Origin: Siccirubricoccus soli
GTDB taxonomy: Bacteria > Pseudomonadota > Alphaproteobacteria > Acetobacterales > Acetobacteraceae
Length of the DNA stretch: 40,279 nucleotides
Assembly: GCF_024178315.1 (NCBI RefSeq)
Contig: NZ_JAMZIK010000063.1
Location: 1-40,279 of the forward strand
Direction of reading: 5' to 3'
A model generated the notes under the pieces. The model was not told the DNA's origin, searched no databases, and worked only from the letters and a program-made list of their open reading frames with translations. The translations under genes and the position numbers were made by a program. Shown here piece after piece: positions 17,232 to 25,517 of the stretch. The first letter of the stretch is position 1, and the number at the start of each line of letters is the position of its first letter.

Positions 17232-18101
17232 TCAGCTATCCGCCAGGGCCGCCAGCGCGGCCTCCCGGCCGGCATGGTCGCCCTCCGCCACCACCGGCTG
17301 GATCGCCACATGGGTGGCGCCGGCGGCGAAATGGGCGCGCAGCCCCTCCTTCACTGCCGCCACACCGCCGGAGAGCACCATGGCATCGATGAAGCGGTCG
17401 CTGCCGCCATTGGCCAGCTCGGCCTCGGTGAAGCCGAGGCGCAGCCAATTGTTCACGTAATTCGGCAGGGTCATGTAGCGGGCCAGCTCCGCCCGGCCGA
17501 GGGCGCGGGCCTTCGCCCTGTCCGGCTCGAGGCACACCTTCTGCTCCACCGCCAGGATCTTGCCCGGGCCGAGGATCTTCGCCGCCAGAGCGGTGTGCTC
17601 CGGCGTGACGTTGTAGGGAACGGCACCCTCAGTGCGGGCGGCGGCCAGTTCCAGCATCTTCGGCCCCAGCGCGGCGAGGACGACCGGCAGCTTCTCCTTC
17701 CCGGCCTTCTCCATGCCGTCCAGATAGGCGCGCATGGCGGGGATGGGCTTGTCGTAGCGGTGGCCGCGCAGCCCCTCCACCATCGGGATGTGGCTGACGC
17801 CGAGGCCGAGGATGAAGCGCCCGCCATGCAGCGCGTTCAGCGTGGCCAGGCCGCGCTGCGCGGTGAAGGCGTCCCGCGCATAGATGTTGGCGATGGAGCT
17901 GCCCACCATGAGCTTCGTGGAATTGGCCAGCAGGAAGCTGCCGAGGGCCATGGATTCATAGCCGCGGGATTCCGGGTACCAGAAGGCGGAATAGCCCAGC
18001 CCCTCGATGGTCTTCAGCAGGGATTTCAGCCCCGCCGCATCCAGCCTGTCGGTCGAGGTCCAGACCCCGAGGCGCCCCAGCGCCTTGCCCGGCTCCGCCA
18101 T
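17232..18101 (-). CDS. LLM-class F420-dependent oxidoreductase
   Basis: A 289-residue luciferase-like TIM-barrel protein of the F420-using subgroup. The N-terminal [33 protein letters not shown] and the late VAIQPV strand resemble short actinobacterial family members. Two ATGs compete, at 18107 and 18101; the GGGGAG site is too close to the first and about 8 bases from the second, so I use the second. It is first in a same-strand run with fgd, cofE, cofD and cofC (46-base gap to fgd). The substrate is unknown; use of reduced F420 is inferred from family and operon. Confidence 0.82.
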   Translation of the reverse strand: MAEPGKALGRLGVWTSTDRLDAAGLKSLLKTIEGLGYSAFWYPESRGYESMALGSFLLANSTKLMVGSSIANIYARDAFTAQRGLATLNALHGGRFILGLGVSHIPMVEGLRGHRYDKPIPAMRAYLDGMEKAGKEKLPVVLAALGPKMLELAAARTEGAVPYNVTPEHTALAAKILGPGKILAVEQKVCLEPDRAKARALGRAELARYMTLPNYVNNWLRLGFTEAELANGGSDRFIDAMVLSGGVAAVKEGLRAHFAAGATHVAIQPVVAEGDHAGREAALAALADS

Positions 18102-18245
18102 GTCCATCTCTCCCCATGCTCATGCGGAACGGCATGTCGGCATCCCTGGCCGCCTGCGCAAGCCATGGCCCGGACGGGCCCTGCGTTGACTCGCGGCGGA
18201 GGTGGCCGCAGCCTGCCCCAACAACATCGACCCGGGAGGGCCGTC

Positions 18246-19325
18246 ATGGCAAATCCGCAACGGCATGGCGCGCCGCGCCTGCGCTACGCCTACCAGATCG
18301 GCGCGGTGGGGGAGCAGGGCAGCAGCGACCGCACGCTCTACCGCGAGGCCATTGCCGACGCGCAGCTGCTGCAGCAGCAGGGCTATGACGCGGCCTGGAT
18401 GGTGGAGCATCATTTCAGCGACTACTACCCGCAGCCCAACCCGCTGCTCTTCCTGTCCCATATCGCCGCCGCCTGCCCCGGCCTCGGCCTCGGCACCGCG
18501 GTGATGGTGCTGCCCTGGTACGAGCCGACGCGCTTCGCGGAAGATCTGGCGATGCTGCAGACCCTGACGGAGGGGGAGCTGCATATCGGCATGGGCCGTG
18601 GCACGGCGAAATCCGAATACGATGCCTTCGGCATCCCGATGGAGACGGCCCGCGACCGCTTCCGCGCCTGCTGGGAAACGGTGCGCCGCGCGGTGGAGAC
18701 CGGGACGCTCGGCGAAGGCACCGCCCTGCGCCCGCCCTTCGACCGCAGGCCGCATTTCTACGGCGCCATCGGCAGCCCGGAGAGCGCCGGGATCATGGCG
18801 GGGCTCGGCCTGCCGCCGCTCTGCCTCTCCTCCTTCCCGGACCATCTGCTGAAGCGGATCCTCGACACCTGGAAGGCCAGGACAGCGGAGGCGGGCGGCG
18901 CCACGCAGGCGACCTTCCCCATCTCCATCAAATGCTTCGTCGCGGAGACGGATGAGGCGGCACGGGAGCAGGCGCTGCGCTACCTGCCGGATTTCTTCGC
19001 CCTGCAGGTCCGCCACTACCAGTCGGACCACGCGCCCTGGGGCGACATCCCCGGCTACCAGCAATTCAACAAGATGTTCGCCAATCTCCGCAGCCTCTCC
19101 GACCCCGCCAATCTCGGGCCCTACCTGGCCATGAACCTGGTCGGCTCGGCGGAGACGGTCACGCGGCGGCTGCGGCAGATTGCGGCGCTCGGCTTCAACT
19201 ACTTCCTCATCAGCAACGCCACCTATGGCGTGCCGCGGGCGGTGCGGCACGAGACCATCCGCCGCTTCGCGGGAGAGGTGATTCCGCGTATGTCGGAGGC
19301 CGCATCGGCGGAGGCAGCGGAATAG
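18246..19325 (+). CDS. LLM-class (luciferase-like) flavin monooxygenase
   Basis: A 359-residue luciferase-fold protein. The VEHHF motif near residue 60, GTAVMVLPWYEPTRFAEDLA, the IGMGRGT phosphate loop and a substrate-lid segment resemble FMNH2-using alkanal-type monooxygenases more than the F420 enzymes next door. ATG 18246 has a GGGAGGG site. It is divergent from the F420 operon and is followed two bases after its stop by the ModA-like gene, so the two are co-translated. The substrate is unknown. Confidence 0.85.
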   Translation: MANPQRHGAPRLRYAYQIGAVGEQGSSDRTLYREAIADAQLLQQQGYDAAWMVEHHFSDYYPQPNPLLFLSHIAAACPGLGLGTAVMVLPWYEPTRFAEDLAMLQTLTEGELHIGMGRGTAKSEYDAFGIPMETARDRFRACWETVRRAVETGTLGEGTALRPPFDRRPHFYGAIGSPESAGIMAGLGLPPLCLSSFPDHLLKRILDTWKARTAEAGGATQATFPISIKCFVAETDEAAREQALRYLPDFFALQVRHYQSDHAPWGDIPGYQQFNKMFANLRSLSDPANLGPYLAMNLVGSAETVTRRLRQIAALGFNYFLISNATYGVPRAVRHETIRRFAGEVIPRMSEAASAEAAE

Positions 19326-19327
19326 GC

Positions 19328-19993
19328 ATGGCGGACCTGGTCCTTCTCTCCACCCTCGGCGTCGTCGGCGTGCTGCGGCAGGCGTTGCCGGGTTTCGGCG
19401 GCACCGTGGACGGCCGTTACGGCCCCACCGCGGGGATGCTGGAACGCATCCGCGGCGGGGAGCGCGGCGATGTCGCGATCCTGACCGCCGAGGGGATCGA
19501 GGCCCTGACGGCCGAGGGCGTGCTGGCCGCGGGAACGCGGGTGGACCTCGCGGCGTCCAGCGTCGGCATCGCCGTGAAGGCGGGCGCGCCGAAGCCGGAC
19601 ATCTCGACGGAGGAGGCCTTCATCCGGCTGCTGAAGGAGGTACCGTCGCTGGCCTATTCCCGCGCCGGGGCCAGCGGCATCTACTTCGCCGGGCTGCTGG
19701 AAAGGCTGGGGCTGGCGGCGGAGGTGAATGCCAAGGCGACCATCACCCAGGGCTTCACCGCGGAGCGCGTGGCGCGCGGCGAGACGGTCATCGCGGTGCA
19801 GCAGATCAGCGAGCTGATGGCGGTGGAGGGCGTGGAGATTGTCGGCCCGCTGCCACCCACGCTGCAGACCTCGGTGATCTTTTCCGGCGCGCTGTTCGCC
19901 GGCGCGGCGCCGGCGGCGGCGGGGCTGCTGCGCTTCATCGCCGAGGCGGCGACGCCGGCGCTGCTTCGGAGCAAGGGGCTGGAACCGGCTTGA
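19328..19993 (+). CDS. ModA-like substrate-binding domain protein without signal peptide
   Basis: A 221-residue protein of the type-II periplasmic-binding fold, of the ModA-related kind (LLSTLGVVGVL, GDVAILTAEGIE, YSRAGASGIYFAGLLERLGL, QQISELMAV). Such proteins normally bind oxyanions outside the membrane, but this one starts directly at the domain with no signal peptide and no ABC partner genes. It is tightly coupled to the monooxygenase before it. A cytoplasmic ligand sensor is possible but not shown. Confidence 0.7.
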   Translation: MADLVLLSTLGVVGVLRQALPGFGGTVDGRYGPTAGMLERIRGGERGDVAILTAEGIEALTAEGVLAAGTRVDLAASSVGIAVKAGAPKPDISTEEAFIRLLKEVPSLAYSRAGASGIYFAGLLERLGLAAEVNAKATITQGFTAERVARGETVIAVQQISELMAVEGVEIVGPLPPTLQTSVIFSGALFAGAAPAAAGLLRFIAEAATPALLRSKGLEPA

Positions 19994-20005
19994 GGGAGCA
20001 ACGCC

Positions 20006-20884
20006 ATGTCCGCGCAGTACCTGCACCCGGAAGCGATCGTCGATACCGCCTGGCTCGCCGCGAACCTGCAAGACCCGGCGCTGCGCGTCTTCGACTGCAC
20101 CACCTATCTGCGCTACGAGACCGGCACCGGCAGGCCCTATCGTGTCGAGAGCGGGCATGCGGATTACCTGACGGGGCATATCCCCGGCTCCGCCTTCCTC
20201 GACCTGCAAGGGGAGCTCTCCGACAGCTCAGCGCCCACCAATTTCATGATGCTGCCGCCGGAGGAACTGGCCAGCCGCTTTGCGGCGAAAGGCATCGGGG
20301 ACGGAACGCGCGTCGTGCTCTATGCGCGCAAGAGCCCGCAATGGGCGACGCGCATCTGGTGGATGCTGCGCGCCATCGGCTTCGACAATGCCGCGGTGCT
20401 GGATGGCGGCTTCGACAAATGGGCGGCGGAAGGGCGCAAGCTGGAGACGGCGGAGACGCATTACCCGCCGGCGCAGCTCACCGCGCGGCCGCGGCCCGGG
20501 CTGTTCGTCGGCAAGGCGGAGATGCAGGCGGCGATCGGCGATGCTGCCGCCTGCTCCATCAACGCCCTCGCGCCCGACCTGCACCGTGGCGAGAATGACC
20601 GCTATGGCCGCCCCGGCCGCATCCCCGGCAGCGTGAACCTGCCCGCCGCGGCGCTGACCGATCCCGCGAACCTCACCTTCCTGCCGCCGGAGCAGGTGAA
20701 GCAGCGCTTCGACGCCATCGGCGCGACGCCGGAGAAGCGCATCCTGCTCTATTGCGGCGGCGGCATCGCGGCGACGCTGGATGCGTTCCTGCTACACCAG
20801 CTAGGGTACCGGAACCTCGCGGTCTATGACGCGTCGATGAGCGAGTGGGCGAAGGACAGTTCGCTGCCGATTGAGACGGGTTGA
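20006..20884 (+). CDS. Two-domain rhodanese-type sulfurtransferase
   Basis: A 292-residue tandem rhodanese protein of the thiosulfate/3-mercaptopyruvate sulfurtransferase type. The N-terminal domain (VFDCTTYL, HIPGSAFLDL, VLYARKSPQWATRIWWML) has no catalytic Cys in its loop. The C-terminal domain carries Cys250 in LLYCGGGIAAT, the persulfide-forming residue. The CGGG-type loop does not settle the donor. The gene is 12 bases after the ModA-like gene and likely in the same transcript. A stacked terminator follows. Confidence 0.9.
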   Translation: MSAQYLHPEAIVDTAWLAANLQDPALRVFDCTTYLRYETGTGRPYRVESGHADYLTGHIPGSAFLDLQGELSDSSAPTNFMMLPPEELASRFAAKGIGDGTRVVLYARKSPQWATRIWWMLRAIGFDNAAVLDGGFDKWAAEGRKLETAETHYPPAQLTARPRPGLFVGKAEMQAAIGDAAACSINALAPDLHRGENDRYGRPGRIPGSVNLPAAALTDPANLTFLPPEQVKQRFDAIGATPEKRILLYCGGGIAATLDAFLLHQLGYRNLAVYDASMSEWAKDSSLPIETG

Positions 20885-20895
20885 GGGAGGGCTCT

Positions 20896-21058
20896 GGTTG
20901 CGGCAGTGCCGCAACCCCTCAAACTCCCACCCGCCAGAGGCCGAAAGATCCTTGGATCCCTTGAGTCGGCAGGCTGAACCGTGGAGCCCAGACTTATGGT
21001 TCCCAAAGGCCCTTCGGCCTTTGGCGGGGTGAGCTCGAGAGGGGCAGAGCCCCTCTCG
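20896..21058. terminator. Stacked hairpin terminator block (copy 2)
   Basis: A 9-bp stem with AGT loop (20896-20916) follows the sulfurtransferase stop. After a spacer come the CCAAAGGCC hairpin (21003-21024) and a 10-bp hairpin with AGA loop (21036-21058). The last two match copy 1 at 13016-13070 in order and loop sequence. The block serves two converging genes, and CTAG follows at 21061. Confidence 0.65.
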
Positions 21059-21060
21059 AC

Positions 21061-22017
21061 CTAGACCTTCCTCAGCTTCTGCAAACTCCGCAGCCTGGCC
21101 GGCGGCGGCGCACCGTTGTTGTAGCGCGGCCAGGCGGTGTGGGAGACCTCCGCCACATAGATGTCGCCCCTTCCGTCCACCGCCAGCCCGTGCGGCGAGA
21201 GGAACTGCCCCGGCTCCGTCCCGAGCTCCCCGAAGCGGCCGAGGACCTTCCCCTCCATGTCCAGCACGGAGATGCGCGGGCCGAGATTGGGCGCCTTGAT
21301 GTTCACCGCCAGCGCCGGCCCCAGCTCCCCCACATAGCAGCAGGGGCATTTGCCGCCGCCGAGGAAGAGCGAGCAGGGCCGGTGGAGGTTGTTCCACTGC
21401 CCCTGATACTTCCCCTTGCCGTCGAAGACCTGCACCCGGTGGCTCTCGCGATCCGCTACATAGACGAAGCCGGCGGCGTCGCAGGCGATGTTGTGCGGCA
21501 GGTTGAACTGCCCCGGCTCGGTGCCGGAACCGCCCCAGGAGAAGAGATGCTTCCCCTCCGGCGAGTATTTGTGCACCGCCGCGTTGCCGTAGCCGTCGGA
21601 GATGTAGATGTCCCCCTCCGGCGAGAGGGCGGTATGGGTGCAGCGGTTGAAGGGCTTGCCGGACATGTAGGGCGAGGGCTTGCCCGGCAGGCCGATGGTC
21701 AGCAGCACGCGCCCGTCCAGCGTGCATTTCCGCACCGTATGGTCGCCATCATCGGTGCACCACAGCGTGTCGTCCGGGCCGAAGAACAGCCCGTGCGCCC
21801 GGGTGAAGACGCCCTCGCCCCAGGAGGTCAGGAACTTCCCGTCCCGGTCGAACACCACCATCGGGTGGCTGCTGCGGTTGAAGGCGTAGACGCGGTCCTG
21901 CCGGTCCACCGCCACCGCCGCCGTGTCGTGCAGCGCCCAGCCTCCCGGCCACTCGCCCCAGCCGGGGACGGGTTCGTAGCGCCATTCGCCGCTGCCCAGC
22001 ACCGCATTGCCGCTCAT
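21061..22017 (-). CDS. NHL-repeat six-bladed beta-propeller protein
   Basis: A 318-residue protein made of NHL-type blades: repeated AVAVDRQDRVYAFNRS, VFDRDGKFLTSWGEG, NIACDAAGFVYVADRESHRVQVFD, and a last HGLAVDGRGDIYVAEVSH. Similar to peptidylglycine amidating-lyase-like propellers. There is no signal peptide in this reading. A CPCC motif near residue 221 is unusual. Its ATG overlaps the stop of the secreted hydrolase gene upstream (ATGA), so the two are coupled. The TAG stop is the CTAG at 21061-21064. Function is unknown. Confidence 0.85.
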   Translation of the reverse strand: MSGNAVLGSGEWRYEPVPGWGEWPGGWALHDTAAVAVDRQDRVYAFNRSSHPMVVFDRDGKFLTSWGEGVFTRAHGLFFGPDDTLWCTDDGDHTVRKCTLDGRVLLTIGLPGKPSPYMSGKPFNRCTHTALSPEGDIYISDGYGNAAVHKYSPEGKHLFSWGGSGTEPGQFNLPHNIACDAAGFVYVADRESHRVQVFDGKGKYQGQWNNLHRPCSLFLGGGKCPCCYVGELGPALAVNIKAPNLGPRISVLDMEGKVLGRFGELGTEPGQFLSPHGLAVDGRGDIYVAEVSHTAWPRYNNGAPPPARLRSLQKLRKV

Positions 22018-23036
22018 CGCATCAGCCCCTTCGCTGCCATCCAGCCCTGGACGCGGGTGGCGATCTCGTCGCTGTTCGTGTCCATCATCAGCATGTGGGA
22101 ATTGCCGCGCACGCCCTCGGCCGGCAGGTCCAGCGTCTCGGCCGTGCCGCCAGCCTCCCGAATGCGGGCCTGCCAGCGCTCGATATTCTGCCGCGCCCGG
22201 CTCCAAAAGGGGTGCTCCGCCACGTAGTCGCCCCAGACGACGAGGTGCGGCACGCCCTTCACCCGCGCCGCATCCGCCGCCTCGTCCGGTGCGCCGGAGG
22301 GTTCCACGGCGATCAGCGCGCGGATCTTGTCCGGCGCATGGAGCACGGCGTTGAAGCCGAAATTGCCGCCCTGGCTGTGCACCACCACCACGCAGGGACA
22401 CACCGCCTGCACATAGGCGTCATAGGCCGCCTGGATCTGCCGGTCCGTCGTCGCCCAGCGCGGCACGCCCTGCTTCATGAACTGGTCCCAGGCGGCGATG
22501 GGGAAGCGGCTCTCGGCATGTGCCACGCGCCGCGCCGGGTCGCGGTTCCAGCCAGCGGGCTCGCCCAGGCGGAACAGGCTCCAGCCCTCGCCCAGGGGGC
22601 GGAACACCGGCTCCCCGGGCAGGATCTCCGGGAAGCGGGCCCAGCCGGAGCGGCCGCGCTCCATGGCGTCCGAGACATAGACGTCGTGCCCCGCGCGCAG
22701 GAAGAACATCTGCCAGCCCGGCCTGCCGTCCGGCGTCGTCTCCCAGGTCACGCCGGTCAAGCCGCCGCCATGCCAGAGCAGCAGCGGAAAGCGGGCGCGC
22801 GGATTCGCCAGCTTCACGTACTGCGCATACATCTGCTCCACCTGGAACTCGCCATTCGGGTCAAGCATCACCGGCGGCGCCCCGGCGGAGAAGGTCATCT
22901 GCCGCTGCGGCAGGCCGGAGAGGGTGGCGATGCGGCCGCCGACATGCAGGCTGCCGATCTCCCGCACCTCCAGCGGCGCCTGCGCGAAGGCCGGGGCTGC
23001 GATGGCCAGCAGCGCGGCCATCATCCAACGCATCAT
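22014..23036 (-). CDS. Secreted alpha/beta hydrolase
   Basis: A 340-residue protein with a clean signal peptide (MMRWMMAALLAIAAPAFA then QAPLE). The alpha/beta-hydrolase fold is shown by LLLWHGGG (oxyanion strand), the nucleophile elbow VVVHSQGGNFGFN and a late GNSHMLMMD with the likely catalytic His. GGAGG precedes the first of two adjacent ATGs. It is translationally coupled to the propeller gene that follows. An esterase or lipase of unknown substrate. Confidence 0.85.
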   Translation of the reverse strand: MMRWMMAALLAIAAPAFAQAPLEVREIGSLHVGGRIATLSGLPQRQMTFSAGAPPVMLDPNGEFQVEQMYAQYVKLANPRARFPLLLWHGGGLTGVTWETTPDGRPGWQMFFLRAGHDVYVSDAMERGRSGWARFPEILPGEPVFRPLGEGWSLFRLGEPAGWNRDPARRVAHAESRFPIAAWDQFMKQGVPRWATTDRQIQAAYDAYVQAVCPCVVVVHSQGGNFGFNAVLHAPDKIRALIAVEPSGAPDEAADAARVKGVPHLVVWGDYVAEHPFWSRARQNIERWQARIREAGGTAETLDLPAEGVRGNSHMLMMDTNSDEIATRVQGWMAAKGLMR

Positions 23037-23135
23037 CGGCGCTCCTCCCACTGGGCCTTGCCCCAGCCTGCCACCGCCCGGCCGCGGCGGGAAGCGTGCT
23101 GGCAGCGGGCCGACCGAATGGCGTAGAGAGCGCAG

Positions 23136-23885
23136 ATGCCACCCGCCGCCACCCAGCCGCCCTATCGGGAAGACCTGCCGCCGCAGCCCCCCGGCCCGCC
23201 CGAGGGCGAGCAGCATTTCACCGCCTCGGAGACGATCCGGGATCTTGTCATCGGGATGGCGGATGGGCTGACCGTGCCCTTCGCCCTGGCCGCCGGCCTG
23301 TCCGGCGCCGTCGCCGCCAACCCGCTGATCGTCACGGCGGGGCTGGCGGAGATCGCCGCCGGCTGCGTCGCCATGGGCCTCGGCGGCTACCTGGCGGCGC
23401 GCACCGATGCGCAGCACTACCAGGCGGAGCAGCGACGGGAGGAGGCGGAGACGAAGGAATGGCCGGAGCGGGAGAAGTGGGAGGTGGCCGCCATCCTGCA
23501 CCGCTACGGGCTGCGCGGCGAGGTGCTGCACCGCGCGACCGAGGCGATCGCCAGTGACCGCCGCCGCTGGGTGGATTTCATGATGCGCTTCGAGCTGGAA
23601 CTGGCCGAGCCGACGCCGGGCCGCGCCGCGATGAGCGCGGCGACGATCGGCGGCGCCTATGTGGTGGGCGGGCTGATCCCGCTCGCGCCCTACATCCTGC
23701 TGGCGGAGGTGCGGCCCGCGCTGCTGCTCTCCTGCCTGCTGACCGGCATTGCGCTGTTCGGCTTCGGCTGGCTGAAGGCGCGGGCGACCGGGCTGCCAAC
23801 GTTGCGCGGGGCGGTGCAGACGCTCGGCATCGGCGGGCTGGCGGCGGGGGTGGCGTATCTGGTCGCGACGTTGGTCGGAGGGTAG
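23136..23885 (+). CDS. VIT1/CCC1-family membrane transporter
   Basis: A 249-residue membrane protein of the VIT family (iron/manganese vacuolar-transporter type). The signature is IRDLVIGMADGLTVPFALAAG early on, then GCVAMGLGGYLAARTDAQHY, a charged cytoplasmic segment with several Glu (metal-binding in relatives), and GGAYVVGGLIPLAPY with more helices. The Pro-rich first 25 residues are probably disordered. It likely exports divalent iron or manganese from the cytoplasm; the metal is inferred. The next gene starts three bases after the stop. Confidence 0.88.
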   Translation: MPPAATQPPYREDLPPQPPGPPEGEQHFTASETIRDLVIGMADGLTVPFALAAGLSGAVAANPLIVTAGLAEIAAGCVAMGLGGYLAARTDAQHYQAEQRREEAETKEWPEREKWEVAAILHRYGLRGEVLHRATEAIASDRRRWVDFMMRFELELAEPTPGRAAMSAATIGGAYVVGGLIPLAPYILLAEVRPALLLSCLLTGIALFGFGWLKARATGLPTLRGAVQTLGIGGLAAGVAYLVATLVGG

Positions 23886-23887
23886 CG

Positions 23888-24430
23888 GTGGCGGACGAGG
23901 AGCATGTCGCAGTTATGCAGCTTGCTGAGAAATTCGCGCGTCAGGCCGCAAGGCCCAATAGCCTGTTCGTCATCGGAGCGAAGCACGAGCGCGAACGCGA
24001 TGCCTGCTGGATCCTGCTCCAGGCCTTGGGCCGGGAACAGACTAACATCACGTCGCGCGACAATCCCGATTGCGAGTTCCGGCTGGATGGCCAGCGCGTC
24101 GGTGTGGAAGTCACCGAGCTTACCGACGAGCGACACATTCGCCGAGTGATGCGAGGCCGGCCATCAGACGTCACGCTGTGGAGCGATACCGAGGCGATGC
24201 GTCATCTGCAGGCCTGTATCAACAAGAAGGCTGCCAAGAGCTGGGCCGAGGATGAGACCAAGTGGCACCGTCGATGGCTTGCCATTGTGTGTGACGAGCC
24301 GCACCTGGGCACGAGCCGGTGGTCTGGAATGTTTGAGGCGGCTCGCCTCAACAGGCACTGGTTCGACCGCGTCTTCGTCATCACTTACGATCCAGGACGA
24401 TCCCGCTACGCTGTCTGCGAAGTGCCGTAG
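23888..24430 (+). CDS. Hypothetical protein, possible PD-(D/E)XK nuclease-like fold
   Basis: A 180-residue protein with a GTG start overlapping the ribosome-binding context of the VIT gene end. The segment NPDCEFRLDGQRVGVEVTEL (about 59-78) resembles the PD...ExK core of restriction-type nucleases, with Thr in place of the usual Lys. Many Trp and His residues follow. Its base composition is visibly less GC-rich than its neighbours, which suggests acquisition by transfer. No methyltransferase or immunity partner is adjacent. The nuclease reading is tentative. Confidence 0.65.
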   Translation: MADEEHVAVMQLAEKFARQAARPNSLFVIGAKHERERDACWILLQALGREQTNITSRDNPDCEFRLDGQRVGVEVTELTDERHIRRVMRGRPSDVTLWSDTEAMRHLQACINKKAAKSWAEDETKWHRRWLAIVCDEPHLGTSRWSGMFEAARLNRHWFDRVFVITYDPGRSRYAVCEVP

Positions 24431-24492
24431 ACCAACATATCGTCAGGACGAAGTCGGCCGGGTCCGGGTTGCGGCATGTCCGACCAGGTGAC

Positions 24493-24514
24493 GGGCCAGG
24501 CATATGCCTGGCCC
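24493..24514. terminator. 22-bp perfect palindrome between convergent genes
   Basis: GGGCCAGGCAT and its exact reverse complement form an unbroken 22-bp palindrome in the 113-bp gap between converging genes. It is best read as a bidirectional transcription terminator. Confidence 0.55.
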
Positions 24515-24543
24515 TGCCAAGTCCTGTGATTCTACACTCAATA

Positions 24544-25380
24544 TCAGGCGCGGGTGACCACCACCTCCAGATAGCAGGAGGGCGCCGCCAGCGTTCCGTC
24601 CTTCGCCCGGTTGAAGCGTTCCAGCAGCGCCAGGATGTCGGCTTCCAGCGCCGCCTGCCCCGCCGCGTCCAGCGCCGCGAAGGCCTTCAGCACCGGCCCG
24701 TACCAATCGCGGAACATCTGCAGCCAGTGGGCGGCGGAGCGGTAGCGGAAGACGAAGCTGCGCGGCGTCGCCACGATCCGCGCCGCGCCGCTGCCGAACA
24801 ACCCACGCAGCCCTTGTTCCATCCCCCAGATCGCCGGCGAGGGCACCCCCGGCGGCGGCGGCAGATGCTTGCCGATGATGCGGAAGAGCTGGCCGATCAG
24901 CCCCTCCGGCGTCCAATTCGCCAGGCCGATCTTCCCGCCGGGGCGGCAGACCCGCAGCATCTCCGCCGCGGCGCGCTGCTGGTTCGGCGCGAACATGACA
25001 CCGTAGGTCGAGAGCACGACATCGAAGCTCGCCTCCGGGAAGGGCAGCGCCTCCGCATCCGCTTCCTGGAACCTCACCTTCAGGCCCTCCGCCTCGGCCC
25101 GCTTCCGGCCGTTCTCGAGCAGGGCGGGGATGTAGTCAGTGCTGGTCACCTCGGCGAAGCGGCGGGCGGCGGCCAGCGTTGCATTGCCATTGCCGGCGGC
25201 CACATCCAGCACGCGCGCCCCCGCCGGCAGGTCCACCGCCTCGCATAGCGACTCACCGACGATCTGCAATGTGGTACCGATCACGGAAAAGTCGCCGGAG
25301 GACCAGGCAGCATGTTGCCGGGCCTTGAGCGCCGCCAGATCGGGCGCGGCCGGGGAGGTGGCATGAAGAACAGCGGACAT
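24544..25380 (-). CDS. Class I SAM-dependent methyltransferase
   Basis: A 278-residue methyltransferase of the UbiE/type-11 group. VLDVAAGNGNATLAAA is the AdoMet-binding loop, FQEADAEALPFPEASFDVVLS gives motifs II and III, and LRVCRPGGKIGLANW is the post-motif strand. GAGAA precedes ATG 25380. It is divergent from the AraC-type gene at 25518, which may control it. The methyl acceptor is unknown. Confidence 0.88.
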   Translation of the reverse strand: MSAVLHATSPAAPDLAALKARQHAAWSSGDFSVIGTTLQIVGESLCEAVDLPAGARVLDVAAGNGNATLAAARRFAEVTSTDYIPALLENGRKRAEAEGLKVRFQEADAEALPFPEASFDVVLSTYGVMFAPNQQRAAAEMLRVCRPGGKIGLANWTPEGLIGQLFRIIGKHLPPPPGVPSPAIWGMEQGLRGLFGSGAARIVATPRSFVFRYRSAAHWLQMFRDWYGPVLKAFAALDAAGQAALEADILALLERFNRAKDGTLAAPSCYLEVVVTRA

Positions 25381-25517
25381 ATGTGTTTCTCCCGGTGGAA
25401 ACGCCTCTTCGGGCGCGGCGGGACCATGGCGCAGCGCGCCCGGCGCCTGCTTGATCGCGCCGCCGCGAGGCTTGCTCCTGCCGCCGCTTCCCGAAACCTT
25501 GATGTCGAGGTCGGCCG

